Part shown: positions 15,210 through 23,280 of the stretch, one piece after another
Layout of the letters: every line of letters starts with the position of its first letter
Numbering within the stretch: the stretch's first letter is position 1
From: Clostridia bacterium
GTDB taxonomy: Bacteria; Bacillota; Clostridia; Oscillospirales; CAG-272
Assembly (NCBI GenBank): GCA_017451735.1
Contig: JAFTNU010000080.1
Span: 1 to 35,589 of the forward strand
Reading direction: 5' to 3'
DNA: 35,589 nt
Position numbers and translations under genes: made by a program
The notes under the pieces: model-generated
Database searches by the model: none
Told to the model about the DNA's origin: nothing
What the model saw: the letters and a program-made list of their open reading frames with translations, nothing else

Positions 15210-15760
15210 AAAATAACACCTTCACTTTCCAAAAACTGCTTGAATCCGGCGCGAGTACGGTGAAGCATGACCTTAACGCGGTTCTCACTCATAGAGCGAT
15301 CCTGTGCAATATCCCTGATGGATGAAAAATACCAATATCGCTGTAAAAAAACGATCATGGCTTCCTCGGGCAGTGACCGCAGGAAGCGATTGATGACATC
15401 GCGCAGCAAAAGCTCCTCGGTGATGTCACCCTCGCCCGACGGAATACAGCCCTCCAGCTCGGTAAGCACAAGGTTGCTCTCGCCGCTTCCCCGTTTTTGC
15501 GCCGTCTCCCGCTCCCAACGGTTGAGCGCCAGATTGCGGGTGATCTTACCAAGAAAAGAGGAAAGCTTTTGGGGCTTGTGTGGCGGAATGCTGTTCCATG
15601 CGCCAAGATAGGTATCGTTTACGCATTCCTCGGCATATCCGTCGTCGTACAGAATGTTGTATGCAATATAATGACAGTATCTGCCGTATTTTTTCGCGGT
15701 TTCGGCAATTGCTGTCTCACTGCGCTGATGGTACAGCTCCACAATTTGTTGATCGTCCAC
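15206..15760 (-). CDS. ECF-type RNA polymerase sigma factor
   Basis: A 184-residue group-4 sigma factor for an extracytoplasmic signal. Region 2 covers YCHYIAYNILYDDGYAEECVNDTYLGAW and KITRNLALNRWER; region 4 holds EEAMIVFLQRYWYFSSIRDIAQ and SENRVKVMLHRTRAGFKQFL; regions 1.1 and 3 are missing, as in all ECF factors. The start is GTG 15760 because GGGAGGG lies 7 nt upstream; the frame continues to a TTG at 15787, which has no such site. It is coupled by a 4-nt overlap to the beta-propeller gene. A TGTAACCTTTT element upstream could be its own target promoter. Confidence 0.92.
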   Translation of the reverse strand: MDDQQIVELYHQRSETAIAETAKKYGRYCHYIAYNILYDDGYAEECVNDTYLGAWNSIPPHKPQKLSSFLGKITRNLALNRWERETAQKRGSGESNLVLTELEGCIPSGEGDITEELLLRDVINRFLRSLPEEAMIVFLQRYWYFSSIRDIAQDRSMSENRVKVMLHRTRAGFKQFLESEGVIL

Positions 15761-15784
15761 GCGCTTGCCCTCCCTTCTTGTTGT

Positions 15785-15831
15785 CAAGGCCTTTCACCCT
15801 AACACACAGATTTTGGTATGAAAAGGTTACA
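15785..15831 (-). promoter_or_regulatory. Possible autoregulated ECF promoter
   Basis: On the minus strand TGTAACCTTTT (15821-15831) lies about 60 nt before the ECF start codon. AAC-containing -35 boxes are the hallmark of ECF sigma targets, and such factors usually drive their own operon. I could not define a -10 with confidence, and no TTGACA/TATAAT pair is evident, which fits ECF control. Confidence 0.4.
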
Positions 15832-15849
15832 GAAAAAAGAAAAATTTTG

Positions 15850-15881
15850 CAAAATCCCCGCTCAAAAACTTGAGCGGGGAT
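15850..15881 (-). terminator. Intrinsic terminator after folD
   Basis: A perfect 12-bp stem (15854-15865 with 15870-15881; arm ATCCCCGCTCAA) with a 4-nt loop, followed on the minus strand by TTTGCAAAATTTTTC. It ends the M16-lgt-folD operon and insulates the ECF operon downstream. Confidence 0.85.
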
Positions 15882-15891
15882 CGTTATGGCG

Positions 15892-16749
15892 TTATTTTGC
15901 CCCCATTTTAGCGGCGGCGGTAAAGGTATTCTGCATCAGCATGGCAATGGTCATGGGGCCGACGCCTCCCGGCACAGGGGTGATATAAGAGGTGTGGGGC
16001 GCCACCGAGGCGTAATCCACATCACCGCACAATTTTCCGTCAGCGGGACGACGATTCATGCCCACATCGATGACCACAGCCCCCTCCTTGATATAAGAGG
16101 CATCAAAGAACTCGGGCTTACCAATAGCGGCGACCAGAATATCGGCACGGCGGCAGACCTCCTTGAGATCCTTTGTGCGGCTGTGGCAGATGGTCACGGT
16201 GCCGTTTGCCTGCAGTAAAAGCATGGCCTGAGGCTTGCCCACAATATTGGAGCGGCCGACCACCACACATTCCTTCCCCTCCACCGAAATGTGACTGCGG
16301 CGCAGGAGCTCCATGACACCGGCAGGGGTACAAGGAAGAAAATCATAGTTACCGATCATGATCTTGCCCACATTGTAGGGATGGAAGGCATCCACATCCT
16401 TGCGGGGATCGATGGTAAGAAGCACCTTTTCCTCGTCCAGATGGCGCGGCAGGGGCAGCTGCACCAGAATGCCATGCACGCGGTTGTCGTGATTGAGCTT
16501 TTCCACCAGAGCGATCAGTTCCTCTTCGGTGGTGTTCTCGGGCAATTCGTAGCCAAAGGAGGTAAAGCCGATCTCCTCACAAGCCCTGTGCTTATTACGC
16601 ACGTAAACCTTAGAGGCGGGATCCTCGCCCACGATGATCACGGCAAGCCCCGGGGCAAAGCCGTTCTTTTCTTTAAATACCTGTGTTTTTTCAGCCAGCT
16701 CGCGGCGGATCTCGGCAGAGATCGCCTTTCCGTCAATGATATTGGGCAT
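15892..16749 (-). CDS. folD: Bifunctional methylenetetrahydrofolate dehydrogenase / methenyl-THF cyclohydrolase
   Basis: Interconverts 5,10-methylene-, 5,10-methenyl- and 10-formyl-tetrahydrofolate in the cytoplasm for purine and formyl-methionine synthesis. The 285-residue length is normal. The catalytic Tyr49 and Lys53 lie in SKVYVRNKHRACEE; also present are VQLPLPRHLDEEKVL, the dinucleotide-binding GRSNIVGKP, and the family's C-terminal PVPGGVGPMTIAML. AAGGAG lies 5 nt before ATG 16749 and overlaps the end of lgt, 2 nt upstream, so it is the last gene of the operon that begins at 20378. Confidence 0.97.
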   Translation of the reverse strand: MPNIIDGKAISAEIRRELAEKTQVFKEKNGFAPGLAVIIVGEDPASKVYVRNKHRACEEIGFTSFGYELPENTTEEELIALVEKLNHDNRVHGILVQLPLPRHLDEEKVLLTIDPRKDVDAFHPYNVGKIMIGNYDFLPCTPAGVMELLRRSHISVEGKECVVVGRSNIVGKPQAMLLLQANGTVTICHSRTKDLKEVCRRADILVAAIGKPEFFDASYIKEGAVVIDVGMNRRPADGKLCGDVDYASVAPHTSYITPVPGGVGPMTIAMLMQNTFTAAAKMGAK

Positions 16750-16751
16750 AG

Positions 16752-17792
16752 TTACTCCTTTTCTTCATCGTCTGTTGTTTCTCGATTGCTTTCCGTAAGG
16801 GATTCGGGAGGTGATTGAGCGGTATTTGTCAAAGCCTCGTCGTTTTCCACCGTTTCAACAGCTTCTGCATTGGCTGTCGCACGACGGCGCAGACCGAAGC
16901 CGCGCAATTTCTCATAGACGGGCACATAATCTTCGGTATCCAATTCCCCGCGATGACTGCGCACAAGGAAATAAATCAACAGCGCGGTGCAGATCACAAA
17001 GCACAGGAATCCGACCACCTGCGAAATGCGGAAAACGCCGATATAAAGGCTATCGGTACGCAAACCCTCGATAAACATCCGTCCGAATCCGTACCAGGCC
17101 AGGTACATCAAGGTGATCTGTCCGTTAAACTTCTTTTTCTTATAGAAAATGTTGATCAGGATAAAGCCGATCAGATTCCAGACAGATTCATAAAGGAATG
17201 TGGGATGGAAATAGGTGAATTTGGTGTAGCTTGCACCGTCTGCGGCACCCATCAGCCCCATACGGAGGAAAAAGTTCTCCGACGTCTCGATACCGTGGGC
17301 CTCACCGTTGACAAAATTGCCCCATCGACCGATGACCTGCCCCAGCATAACACCGGGTGCCACCATGTCGAAGACCTTGAGCACCTGTGTTTTATTGAAT
17401 TTTTTCACCTTGCTGACAATGATCAGCGCCAGCGCGCCCCCGATGATCGACCCATACATGGCAATACCGCCGTTCCAGATGGCGATCATATCAAGAAAGC
17501 TGTCATAAGCCCATTCCCCTGTGACGGGATCCTTCAATGTAGTCAACACATAGTAGGTACGGGCGCCGATAATGGCAAGAACCACCGTCCACAGGGCATA
17601 ATCCATAATGTCATCGGCAGATATTCCCTCGGTTTTGGTGCGGTACAGGGCGTAGCACAAGCCCGCCACAATACCGAGTGTCAAGAGGATACCGTACCAA
17701 CGGACCTCGATCGGTCCGATCTCAAAGGCGACCTTATCGATGGTAAAAGGACCTATCCCGATGCCGGGAAAGGATATGGTGACTTCGGTCAT
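16752..17792 (-). CDS. lgt: Prolipoprotein diacylglyceryl transferase
   Basis: Transfers diacylglycerol from phosphatidylglycerol to the lipobox cysteine of prelipoproteins, the first step of lipoprotein maturation. The 346-residue membrane protein has about seven hydrophobic helices. It carries the family signature VIGRWGNFVNGEAHG (153-167, with the essential Arg) and the substrate-site segment WNGGIAMYG (107-115). The C-terminal 50 or so residues form an acidic, low-complexity cytoplasmic tail not needed in the family and unusual in length. It starts 1 nt after the M16 peptidase gene and ends 2 nt before folD. Its clients would include the lipoprotein encoded at 4937. Confidence 0.96.
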   Translation of the reverse strand: MTEVTISFPGIGIGPFTIDKVAFEIGPIEVRWYGILLTLGIVAGLCYALYRTKTEGISADDIMDYALWTVVLAIIGARTYYVLTTLKDPVTGEWAYDSFLDMIAIWNGGIAMYGSIIGGALALIIVSKVKKFNKTQVLKVFDMVAPGVMLGQVIGRWGNFVNGEAHGIETSENFFLRMGLMGAADGASYTKFTYFHPTFLYESVWNLIGFILINIFYKKKKFNGQITLMYLAWYGFGRMFIEGLRTDSLYIGVFRISQVVGFLCFVICTALLIYFLVRSHRGELDTEDYVPVYEKLRGFGLRRRATANAEAVETVENDEALTNTAQSPPESLTESNRETTDDEEKE

Positions 17793-17793
17793 T

Positions 17794-19098
17794 TTATTCT
17801 CCTTCTTTCTGTATTTCTTTTTGCGGTTTTACGATCGACAGCGTAAAGCGGCAGGGCTTGAAAAACTCGTTGAACAAGCTCTCGATATAGGAAAACTCCA
17901 TGCCCCGCAGGATATCCGCATAGGCAAAGAGCTCGGCATCGTCGAATACAAAGGCCAAGAGCGTGTTGGCGATTTCCTCGGGGGAATCAAATCCCTTGAT
18001 ATATTCCGCAAACTCCACACGGCGGCATCGTTCAAAATCCTCGCGGGAGAGCCCGTTTTTCTTTTGCTCACCGATATAAGCAAGTATTTGGGAAAGCACC
18101 GCATCAGGGTCGTCTGCCTCACCCGAGATCTGCAGGAATCCAAATCCTTTGGTGATGGCAAAATCGGCCGAAAATTCGGGAGAGATCAATCGGCTGTCGA
18201 ACAAACGGTTATAGAGCTCGCCCGATTCGGAAAACAGCATTTCGGAAAGGATCGCCATCCCCGCATCCCGCCGGGCCCGCTCAAGAGGATCAGCAGGAAT
18301 ATTCACATCCTTCACGCCGATCGAAAAGATGGGCTTTGCCACCTGTCCGCAAGTCACGACGCGCGAATGGGCAACCCCGTCAGGCTCTTGAAGCGTTGAT
18401 TCTTCAGCCACGGGCTTGATACCGCTCTTCGGCAAATGCGCGTCTGCCACGGAAAGGATTTGTTCCACCGTCACATCTCCGCAAACCACCAAAGCCATAT
18501 TCTCCGGGCGGTAATGGGCACGGTAGCAATCGTAAAGAGTCTGATCGGTGATCTCTGCGATGGAGCGGATCGATCCGCATATCTCGGTTTTGACAGGATG
18601 CTCTTGATAAAGCCCCTCCAGCATATTGTAATAACAACGATCGTAAGGATTGTCGCGGCACATTCTGATCTCTTCCCCGATGATCCCCTGCTCCTTTGCC
18701 ACCGATTCGGGCGTAAAATAAGGGTGCGTCACAAAATCGATCAGCTCGGCAAGGGACTCGTCAAAGCGGTCGGTAGCGGAAAACAGATATACCGTACGTG
18801 TGTGGGAGGTATAAGCGTTGGCATCGGCGCCGAAAGACGAAAAGCGCTCAAAGGAGTCGCTTCCGTCCTCATTGGAAAAGAGCTTGTGCTCCAGAAAATG
18901 GGCGATACCGTCGGGAAAGGGTGTATGGCCCTTACGGTCCGGAGCGTTATCCACCGAGCCGTAATTTACGGCAAACAACGCATGTGCCGTTGCCATTTTC
19001 TTTGGAAAAATATAGATGGGCAAGCCACTCTCATGCACGGTACGGTAGTAGACCTCCCCAAGAAGATCGCTTGTAAAGATCTCGATCGGTCGGTTCAT
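17794..19098 (-). CDS. M16-family zinc peptidase (YmfH-like), catalytic partner
   Basis: A 434-residue insulinase/processing-peptidase homologue. The inverted zinc motif HFLEH (67-71) and the third ligand region GEEI (141-144), about 72 residues later, are both present, so it should be an active metallopeptidase. The C-terminal M16 half follows (about 180-420). It lies in tandem, with a 4-nt overlap, after a second M16 gene lacking the zinc motif, the arrangement known for Bacillus ymfF/ymfH. Such pairs typically assemble as active/inactive heterodimers. No signal peptide is seen, so it acts in the cytoplasm. Natural substrates are unknown; the operon partners lgt and folD do not point to one. 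Confidence 0.9.
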   Translation of the reverse strand: MNRPIEIFTSDLLGEVYYRTVHESGLPIYIFPKKMATAHALFAVNYGSVDNAPDRKGHTPFPDGIAHFLEHKLFSNEDGSDSFERFSSFGADANAYTSHTRTVYLFSATDRFDESLAELIDFVTHPYFTPESVAKEQGIIGEEIRMCRDNPYDRCYYNMLEGLYQEHPVKTEICGSIRSIAEITDQTLYDCYRAHYRPENMALVVCGDVTVEQILSVADAHLPKSGIKPVAEESTLQEPDGVAHSRVVTCGQVAKPIFSIGVKDVNIPADPLERARRDAGMAILSEMLFSESGELYNRLFDSRLISPEFSADFAITKGFGFLQISGEADDPDAVLSQILAYIGEQKKNGLSREDFERCRRVEFAEYIKGFDSPEEIANTLLAFVFDDAELFAYADILRGMEFSYIESLFNEFFKPCRFTLSIVKPQKEIQKEGE

Positions 19099-20378
19099 TC
19101 TTCTCCCTCCTCTTTGTCCAGTGTTCCTTTGAGAAAGAAGGTGGCACCCTTTCGGATATGCTCTGCCGCCTCGATCACGTCCTCCTTCGTCACGGCTCCC
19201 ACCGCGGCCCGAAAGCTCTCGACCGTATCGGTATTACCGATGAGAGCGCGACCTGCGTAAAAATCGGACAGGACAGCAGGATTATCAAAAATTTGTCTGT
19301 AAGAATGATCCAGTGACCGCTGCGCCGCCTCAAATTCGGTATCGGTGATCTTTCCTGCGGCCAGGGCGGCAAATTCCTCCAGCATAGCCTCCTCGGTGAT
19401 GCCGCGATTCTCGGGGGTCATTCCCGCGTTGGCAAAAAGCACGCCTTTATAAAGATCCACGGAGGAACTGCAATGATAGCAAAGACTGCGCCGTTCCCGC
19501 ACGTTGAGAAAGAGCTTGGAGGCGGGCGAGCCGCCGTAAATTTCATTCAGCATGAGCATGGCGGGGGCCAGGCGATGATTCAAGGATACGTCGGTACGGA
19601 AGCCAATGGAAAGCTTGCCCTGGCAAAGAGGCATTTCTTCCTCGCCCGAAAGCGGGGCTCCCGTCCCCTTTTTCACAATAGCCGTATAAGGGACCGATGT
19701 GCCGACAAAAGGCGGAAAATATTCGGTGATCAGAGCGGCGACCCTTGTGGGAGCGGTGCTACCCACGTAAAAGAAGGTGGGGGTCGCATCCCTTAGCAGT
19801 GCCCGAAGGCGAGCGGTCATCGTGGCGGCGGTGATATCAGATACCGTCTCCTCCTCGCCAATCAGTGAAAGAGCAAAGGGCTCTCCCCCGCACAACAGCT
19901 TGCGACACTTAGCCAAAGCATAGCTGCGTGGGTTATTGATGGAGGCACGGATCGCATCTCTCAAATTATTTTTCTCGCTTTCCACATAATCGGAACGAAG
20001 CAGCTCCCCCTCACGGGCGGGGCGATACAAAAGCTCCGCTATGGTGGAAATCACCTCGGGGAGCAATCCCGATTCCCCACCGACATAACGTGCACCCAGA
20101 AAATCGGCGGAAAAACCGATGGATTGCATGTCACCGATCCGCTGATTGCGGGTGGAGATCGCAGTGGAGTACAATTCATCCAGATGTCGATTCAAAGCAA
20201 GTTTGGTGGGATACCGCTCGGTACCCCGCCCCAATACCGCCGTGAGCAGTGCATTTTGCTGTGCGGTCTTGGCGCAAAGCGGCAGTGTGAAACGGAGCGA
20301 AAAATATTCGCTTTTGAATCGGTCGGTGGAAATACAGAACAGAGTTGCTCCCCCGACGGGCAGAACAGTCGGCTGCAT
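19095..20378 (-). CDS. M16-family peptidase-like protein (YmfF-like), non-catalytic partner
   Basis: A 427-residue homologue of the M16 fold, recognisable from RGTERYPTKLALNRHLDELYST, NNLRDAIRASINNPRSYA and LNEIYGGSPASKLFLNVRERRSLCYH. The region where HxxEH should lie has no zinc motif, so it is probably the substrate-binding, inactive half of a heterodimer with the downstream product; the late arginine/tyrosine segment RERRSLCYH is the family's usual C-lobe motif. The start is ATG 20378, 7 nt after AAGGAG; the frame runs 33 codons further into the promoter. It is the first gene of the four-gene operon. Confidence 0.88.
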   Translation of the reverse strand: MQPTVLPVGGATLFCISTDRFKSEYFSLRFTLPLCAKTAQQNALLTAVLGRGTERYPTKLALNRHLDELYSTAISTRNQRIGDMQSIGFSADFLGARYVGGESGLLPEVISTIAELLYRPAREGELLRSDYVESEKNNLRDAIRASINNPRSYALAKCRKLLCGGEPFALSLIGEEETVSDITAATMTARLRALLRDATPTFFYVGSTAPTRVAALITEYFPPFVGTSVPYTAIVKKGTGAPLSGEEEMPLCQGKLSIGFRTDVSLNHRLAPAMLMLNEIYGGSPASKLFLNVRERRSLCYHCSSSVDLYKGVLFANAGMTPENRGITEEAMLEEFAALAAGKITDTEFEAAQRSLDHSYRQIFDNPAVLSDFYAGRALIGNTDTVESFRAAVGAVTKEDVIEAAEHIRKGATFFLKGTLDKEEGEE

Positions 20379-20408
20379 TTTTTCGCTCCTTTCATAAAAG
20401 ATAATAAT

Positions 20409-20437
20409 ATCATACACCAAATGCAGGATTTTTGCAA
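20409..20437 (-). promoter_or_regulatory. Promoter of the M16-lgt-folD operon
   Basis: TTGCAA (20432-20437) and TATGAT (20409-20414) on the minus strand are 17 nt apart, about 30 nt before the ATG. It is the only clear promoter for the four tightly packed genes down to the terminator at 15850. Confidence 0.7.
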
Positions 20438-20457
20438 GTAGGGACCGGAAGATTCCC

Positions 20458-20508
20458 AAAAAGAACTGCCACGCCAAGAAAATGTCAGATCTTCAAAGCG
20501 TGACAGTT
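20458..20508 (-). terminator. Intrinsic terminator after the Mrp gene
   Basis: An 11-bp stem (20464-20474 with 20498-20508; one G-U pair on the minus-strand RNA) with a 23-nt loop, followed by CTTTTTGGG. A T-run also follows on the plus strand. Confidence 0.7.
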
Positions 20509-20513
20509 TTTCA

Positions 20514-21344
20514 TCAACCCAGGGTCTTTTCCAAAAGATTTACCGCATCATCAAGAGGGTTATCGGCAAGAGTCTCGATCCTACCGGCATCGACCAGAGC
20601 TGCAAGAGCGGGATCCATAGGGATGCGCGCCAAAACGGGATAGCCGAACTTCTCCGCCACCTCGGCAATATGGCTCTCGCCAAAAACGTGAAGCTCCTTT
20701 CCGCAATCGGGGCATTTCACATAGCTCATATTCTCCACAAGACCGAGCACGGGGATATTCATCATATCTGCCATGTTAGCCGCTTTGGAAACGATCATGG
20801 AGACCAGCTCCTGGGGACTGCTGACAATGACGATGCCGTCCAGCTTGATGGATTGGAAAATGGTCAGGGGAACATCGCCCGTTCCGGGAGGGCAATCGAT
20901 CAGCAGGTAGTCCACATTATCCCAAATGACATCTGTGTAGAACTGCTTGACGGTGCCTGCGATCACAGGACCGCGCCAGATCACGGGACTTGTTTCGTCC
21001 TGCAGCATGAGGTTGAGCGACATGATGTCGATACCGCCCTCGCTCTTGGGGGGATACAGACCGTTTTCATCCCCCTCTACGGGATCCTTGACTCCGAAGG
21101 ACTTGGGAATGGAGGGGCCGGTGATATCGGCATCGAGGATACCGACATGATAGCCTTTTTTGGCAAGTGCCACGGCAAGCATGGAGGTAACGATCGATTT
21201 ACCCACACCACCCTTGCCGCTGACGACCGCGATGGTGTGCTTGATGTTACTTTTCGTATGAGGTTGTTCAAACTGCGGCGCCTGTCGGGATGCGCAATCA
21301 CTGCCGCAGGTAGAACAGTTGTGGGTGCAATTTTCTTCTGCCAT
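20514..21344 (-). CDS. Mrp/Nbp35-family ATPase, iron-sulfur cluster carrier
   Basis: A 276-residue cytoplasmic protein thought to carry and transfer Fe-S clusters to target enzymes. It has a deviant Walker A GKGGVGKS (43-50), the DADITGPSIPKSFG segment and LLIDCPPGTGD (147-157), all standard for Mrp. It also has the N-terminal cysteine set C6, C10, C13 and C17, found in Nbp35-type members, plus the CPDC motif (211-214) that binds the bridging cluster in the dimer. AAAGG precedes ATG 21344. It is transcribed alone, with no suf or isc genes nearby. Confidence 0.95.
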   Translation of the reverse strand: MAEENCTHNCSTCGSDCASRQAPQFEQPHTKSNIKHTIAVVSGKGGVGKSIVTSMLAVALAKKGYHVGILDADITGPSIPKSFGVKDPVEGDENGLYPPKSEGGIDIMSLNLMLQDETSPVIWRGPVIAGTVKQFYTDVIWDNVDYLLIDCPPGTGDVPLTIFQSIKLDGIVIVSSPQELVSMIVSKAANMADMMNIPVLGLVENMSYVKCPDCGKELHVFGESHIAEVAEKFGYPVLARIPMDPALAALVDAGRIETLADNPLDDAVNLLEKTLG

Positions 21345-21394
21345 GATAAAACCTTTCTGCCGCCACGGGGCGGTGCTTTATATTTAACATGTAT

Positions 21395-21422
21395 ATTATA
21401 CTCCTTTTTCAATTAAAATCAA
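21395..21422 (-). promoter_or_regulatory. Promoter of the Mrp gene
   Basis: TTGATT (21417-21422) and TATAAT (21395-21400) on the minus strand are 16 nt apart, about 50 nt before the start codon. Confidence 0.55.
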
Positions 21423-21462
21423 GTGGTTACGGAAAAATTCAGCCGGAACCTTGCGCTATACC

Positions 21463-21491
21463 TTGCAAAATCGCACCATATGTGGTATAAT
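21463..21491 (+). promoter_or_regulatory. Promoter of the ABC exporter-manA operon
   Basis: TTGCAA (21463-21468) and TATAAT (21486-21491) are 17 nt apart; the next ATG in frame with the exporter is 44 nt downstream. No further promoter is seen before manA, so the three genes probably share this one. Confidence 0.75.
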
Positions 21492-21534
21492 ACTTGTATA
21501 TTTCCATCAAAATGTGGGAGGTGTTATCGCCCTC

Positions 21535-23280
21535 ATGCGCAAGCTGTTGCGTTTTTTAAAGCCATATCGAATCGAATCCTGCCTGGGGCCGCTTTTCAAA
21601 ATGCTGGAGGCACTTTTCGAACTGTTTATCCCCTTGGTGGTTGCCGATATCATAGATGTAGGCATCGCCGCGGGTGACAGTGCCTATATTCTGAAGCGGT
21701 GCGGCATCATGGTGCTGCTGGGCATCATCGGGCTTCTCTGCTCGATCACGGCACAGTATTTCTCGGCCAAAGCGGCAGTCGGAATGGCAACGGGAATGCG
21801 CCACGCTCTGTTTGAGCACATCGGCAAGCTCTCCTACGCCGAAACAGACCGCTTCGGCACGGCCACTCTCCTTTCCCGCACCACATCGGATGTGAATCAG
21901 ATCCAGACCACTGTCAATCTGGTGCTCCGCCTCTTTCTGCGTTCCCCCTTCATTGTGTTCGGTGCCATGATCATGGCGTTTACCGTTTCTCCGAAGGCCG
22001 CGCTGACCTTTACCGTAACGATTCCCGCTTTGTCGGTGATCATTTTCGGCATCATGATCATCAGCATTCCCCTATTCCGCCGCGTACAGGCAAAATTGGA
22101 TCGGGTACTCGGCCTCACACGGGAGAATCTGACGGGTGCCCGCGTGGTACGTGCATTTGTACGGGAGGAGGAATCCGTCGAGGAATTCACTGCCGCCAAT
22201 CGGGAATTGACCCATTTGCAGCGTTTTACAGGGCGCTTCTCGGCTCTGCTGAATCCCCTCACCTATGTCATCATCAATCTGTCGATCCTGGCGATCATCT
22301 ATCTTGGCGGTGTGCAGGTAAATCTGGGTCATTTGGGAACAGGCGATGTGATCGCCCTGTACAATTACATGTCCCAGATCCTGGTAGAACTGATCAAGCT
22401 GGCCAATTTCATCATTCTGATTACCAAGGCCTGCGCTTGTGCGGGCCGTGTCAATGAAATACTTGACACCCCCGTCGGTATGAAAAAATCCGACATTTCG
22501 GAGTCAAATATTCCTCCAAAAGCATCCGAAGGACAAGTCGAATTTCGCAATGTCTCCCTTTCCTATCACAAGGATAGCGATAACGCCCTTTCGGGCATTT
22601 CCTTCATTGTCCCTGCGGGCAGCATCGTTGGCATTATCGGCGGCACCGGATCGGGCAAAAGCTCATTGGTAAATCTCATTCCCCGCTTTTACGATGTGAC
22701 CGACGGCACCGTTCTGGTTGACGGTACCGACGTACGCGCCTATGAGCCCGTCGACGTGTTGCGCGAAAAAATCGGTATCGTTCCTCAAAAAGCCGAGCTT
22801 TTTGCAGGCACCATCCGTGACAATCTCCGCTGGGGGCGAAGCGATGCCACCGACGAGGAGCTGTTCGCCGCCCTGGAGGCGGCCCAGGCCGCCGACTTCG
22901 TGCGCCAAAAAGAAGGGGGGCTGGACTTTATGATCGAGCAGTCCGGGCGCAACCTGTCCGGAGGTCAGCGGCAACGGTTGACCATCGCGCGAGCACTGAC
23001 CCGCCGCCCGCGGATCCTGATCTTAGATGACAGTGCTTCCGCCCTTGATTTTGCCACCGATGCGGCACTGCGCAGATCGCTTGCCGATCTTCCCTACCGC
23101 CCCACCGTCTTCATCGTCTCTCAACGCACCGCCTCCATCAAGGATGCCGATCTGATCGTGGTTCTGGAGGACGGTGAGGCGGTGGATCAGGGGACCCATG
23201 AGGAATTACTTTCCCGTTGCGCCGTTTATCGCGAAATCTATGACTCACAGTTCAAGAAGACGGAGGTGACGGCAAAATGA
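21535..23280 (+). CDS. Heterodimeric ABC exporter subunit with degenerate ATP site
   Basis: A 581-residue half-transporter: six membrane helices (about 1-310) fused to an ATPase domain. Motifs are Walker A GGTGSGKSS (from about 369), signature LSGGQRQR (from about 474), Walker B ILILDDSASALD and switch loop VSQRTAS. The catalytic Glu is replaced by Asp (Asp499) and the switch His by Gln (Gln530), the pattern of the non-hydrolysing subunit in heterodimeric exporters such as TM287/288 and BmrCD. ATG 21535 is the best start although GGGAGG lies 13 nt upstream, longer than usual. It overlaps the partner gene by 4 nt. Substrate unknown: multidrug, lipid or peptide are all possible. Confidence 0.92.
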   Translation: MRKLLRFLKPYRIESCLGPLFKMLEALFELFIPLVVADIIDVGIAAGDSAYILKRCGIMVLLGIIGLLCSITAQYFSAKAAVGMATGMRHALFEHIGKLSYAETDRFGTATLLSRTTSDVNQIQTTVNLVLRLFLRSPFIVFGAMIMAFTVSPKAALTFTVTIPALSVIIFGIMIISIPLFRRVQAKLDRVLGLTRENLTGARVVRAFVREEESVEEFTAANRELTHLQRFTGRFSALLNPLTYVIINLSILAIIYLGGVQVNLGHLGTGDVIALYNYMSQILVELIKLANFIILITKACACAGRVNEILDTPVGMKKSDISESNIPPKASEGQVEFRNVSLSYHKDSDNALSGISFIVPAGSIVGIIGGTGSGKSSLVNLIPRFYDVTDGTVLVDGTDVRAYEPVDVLREKIGIVPQKAELFAGTIRDNLRWGRSDATDEELFAALEAAQAADFVRQKEGGLDFMIEQSGRNLSGGQRQRLTIARALTRRPRILILDDSASALDFATDAALRRSLADLPYRPTVFIVSQRTASIKDADLIVVLEDGEAVDQGTHEELLSRCAVYREIYDSQFKKTEVTAK

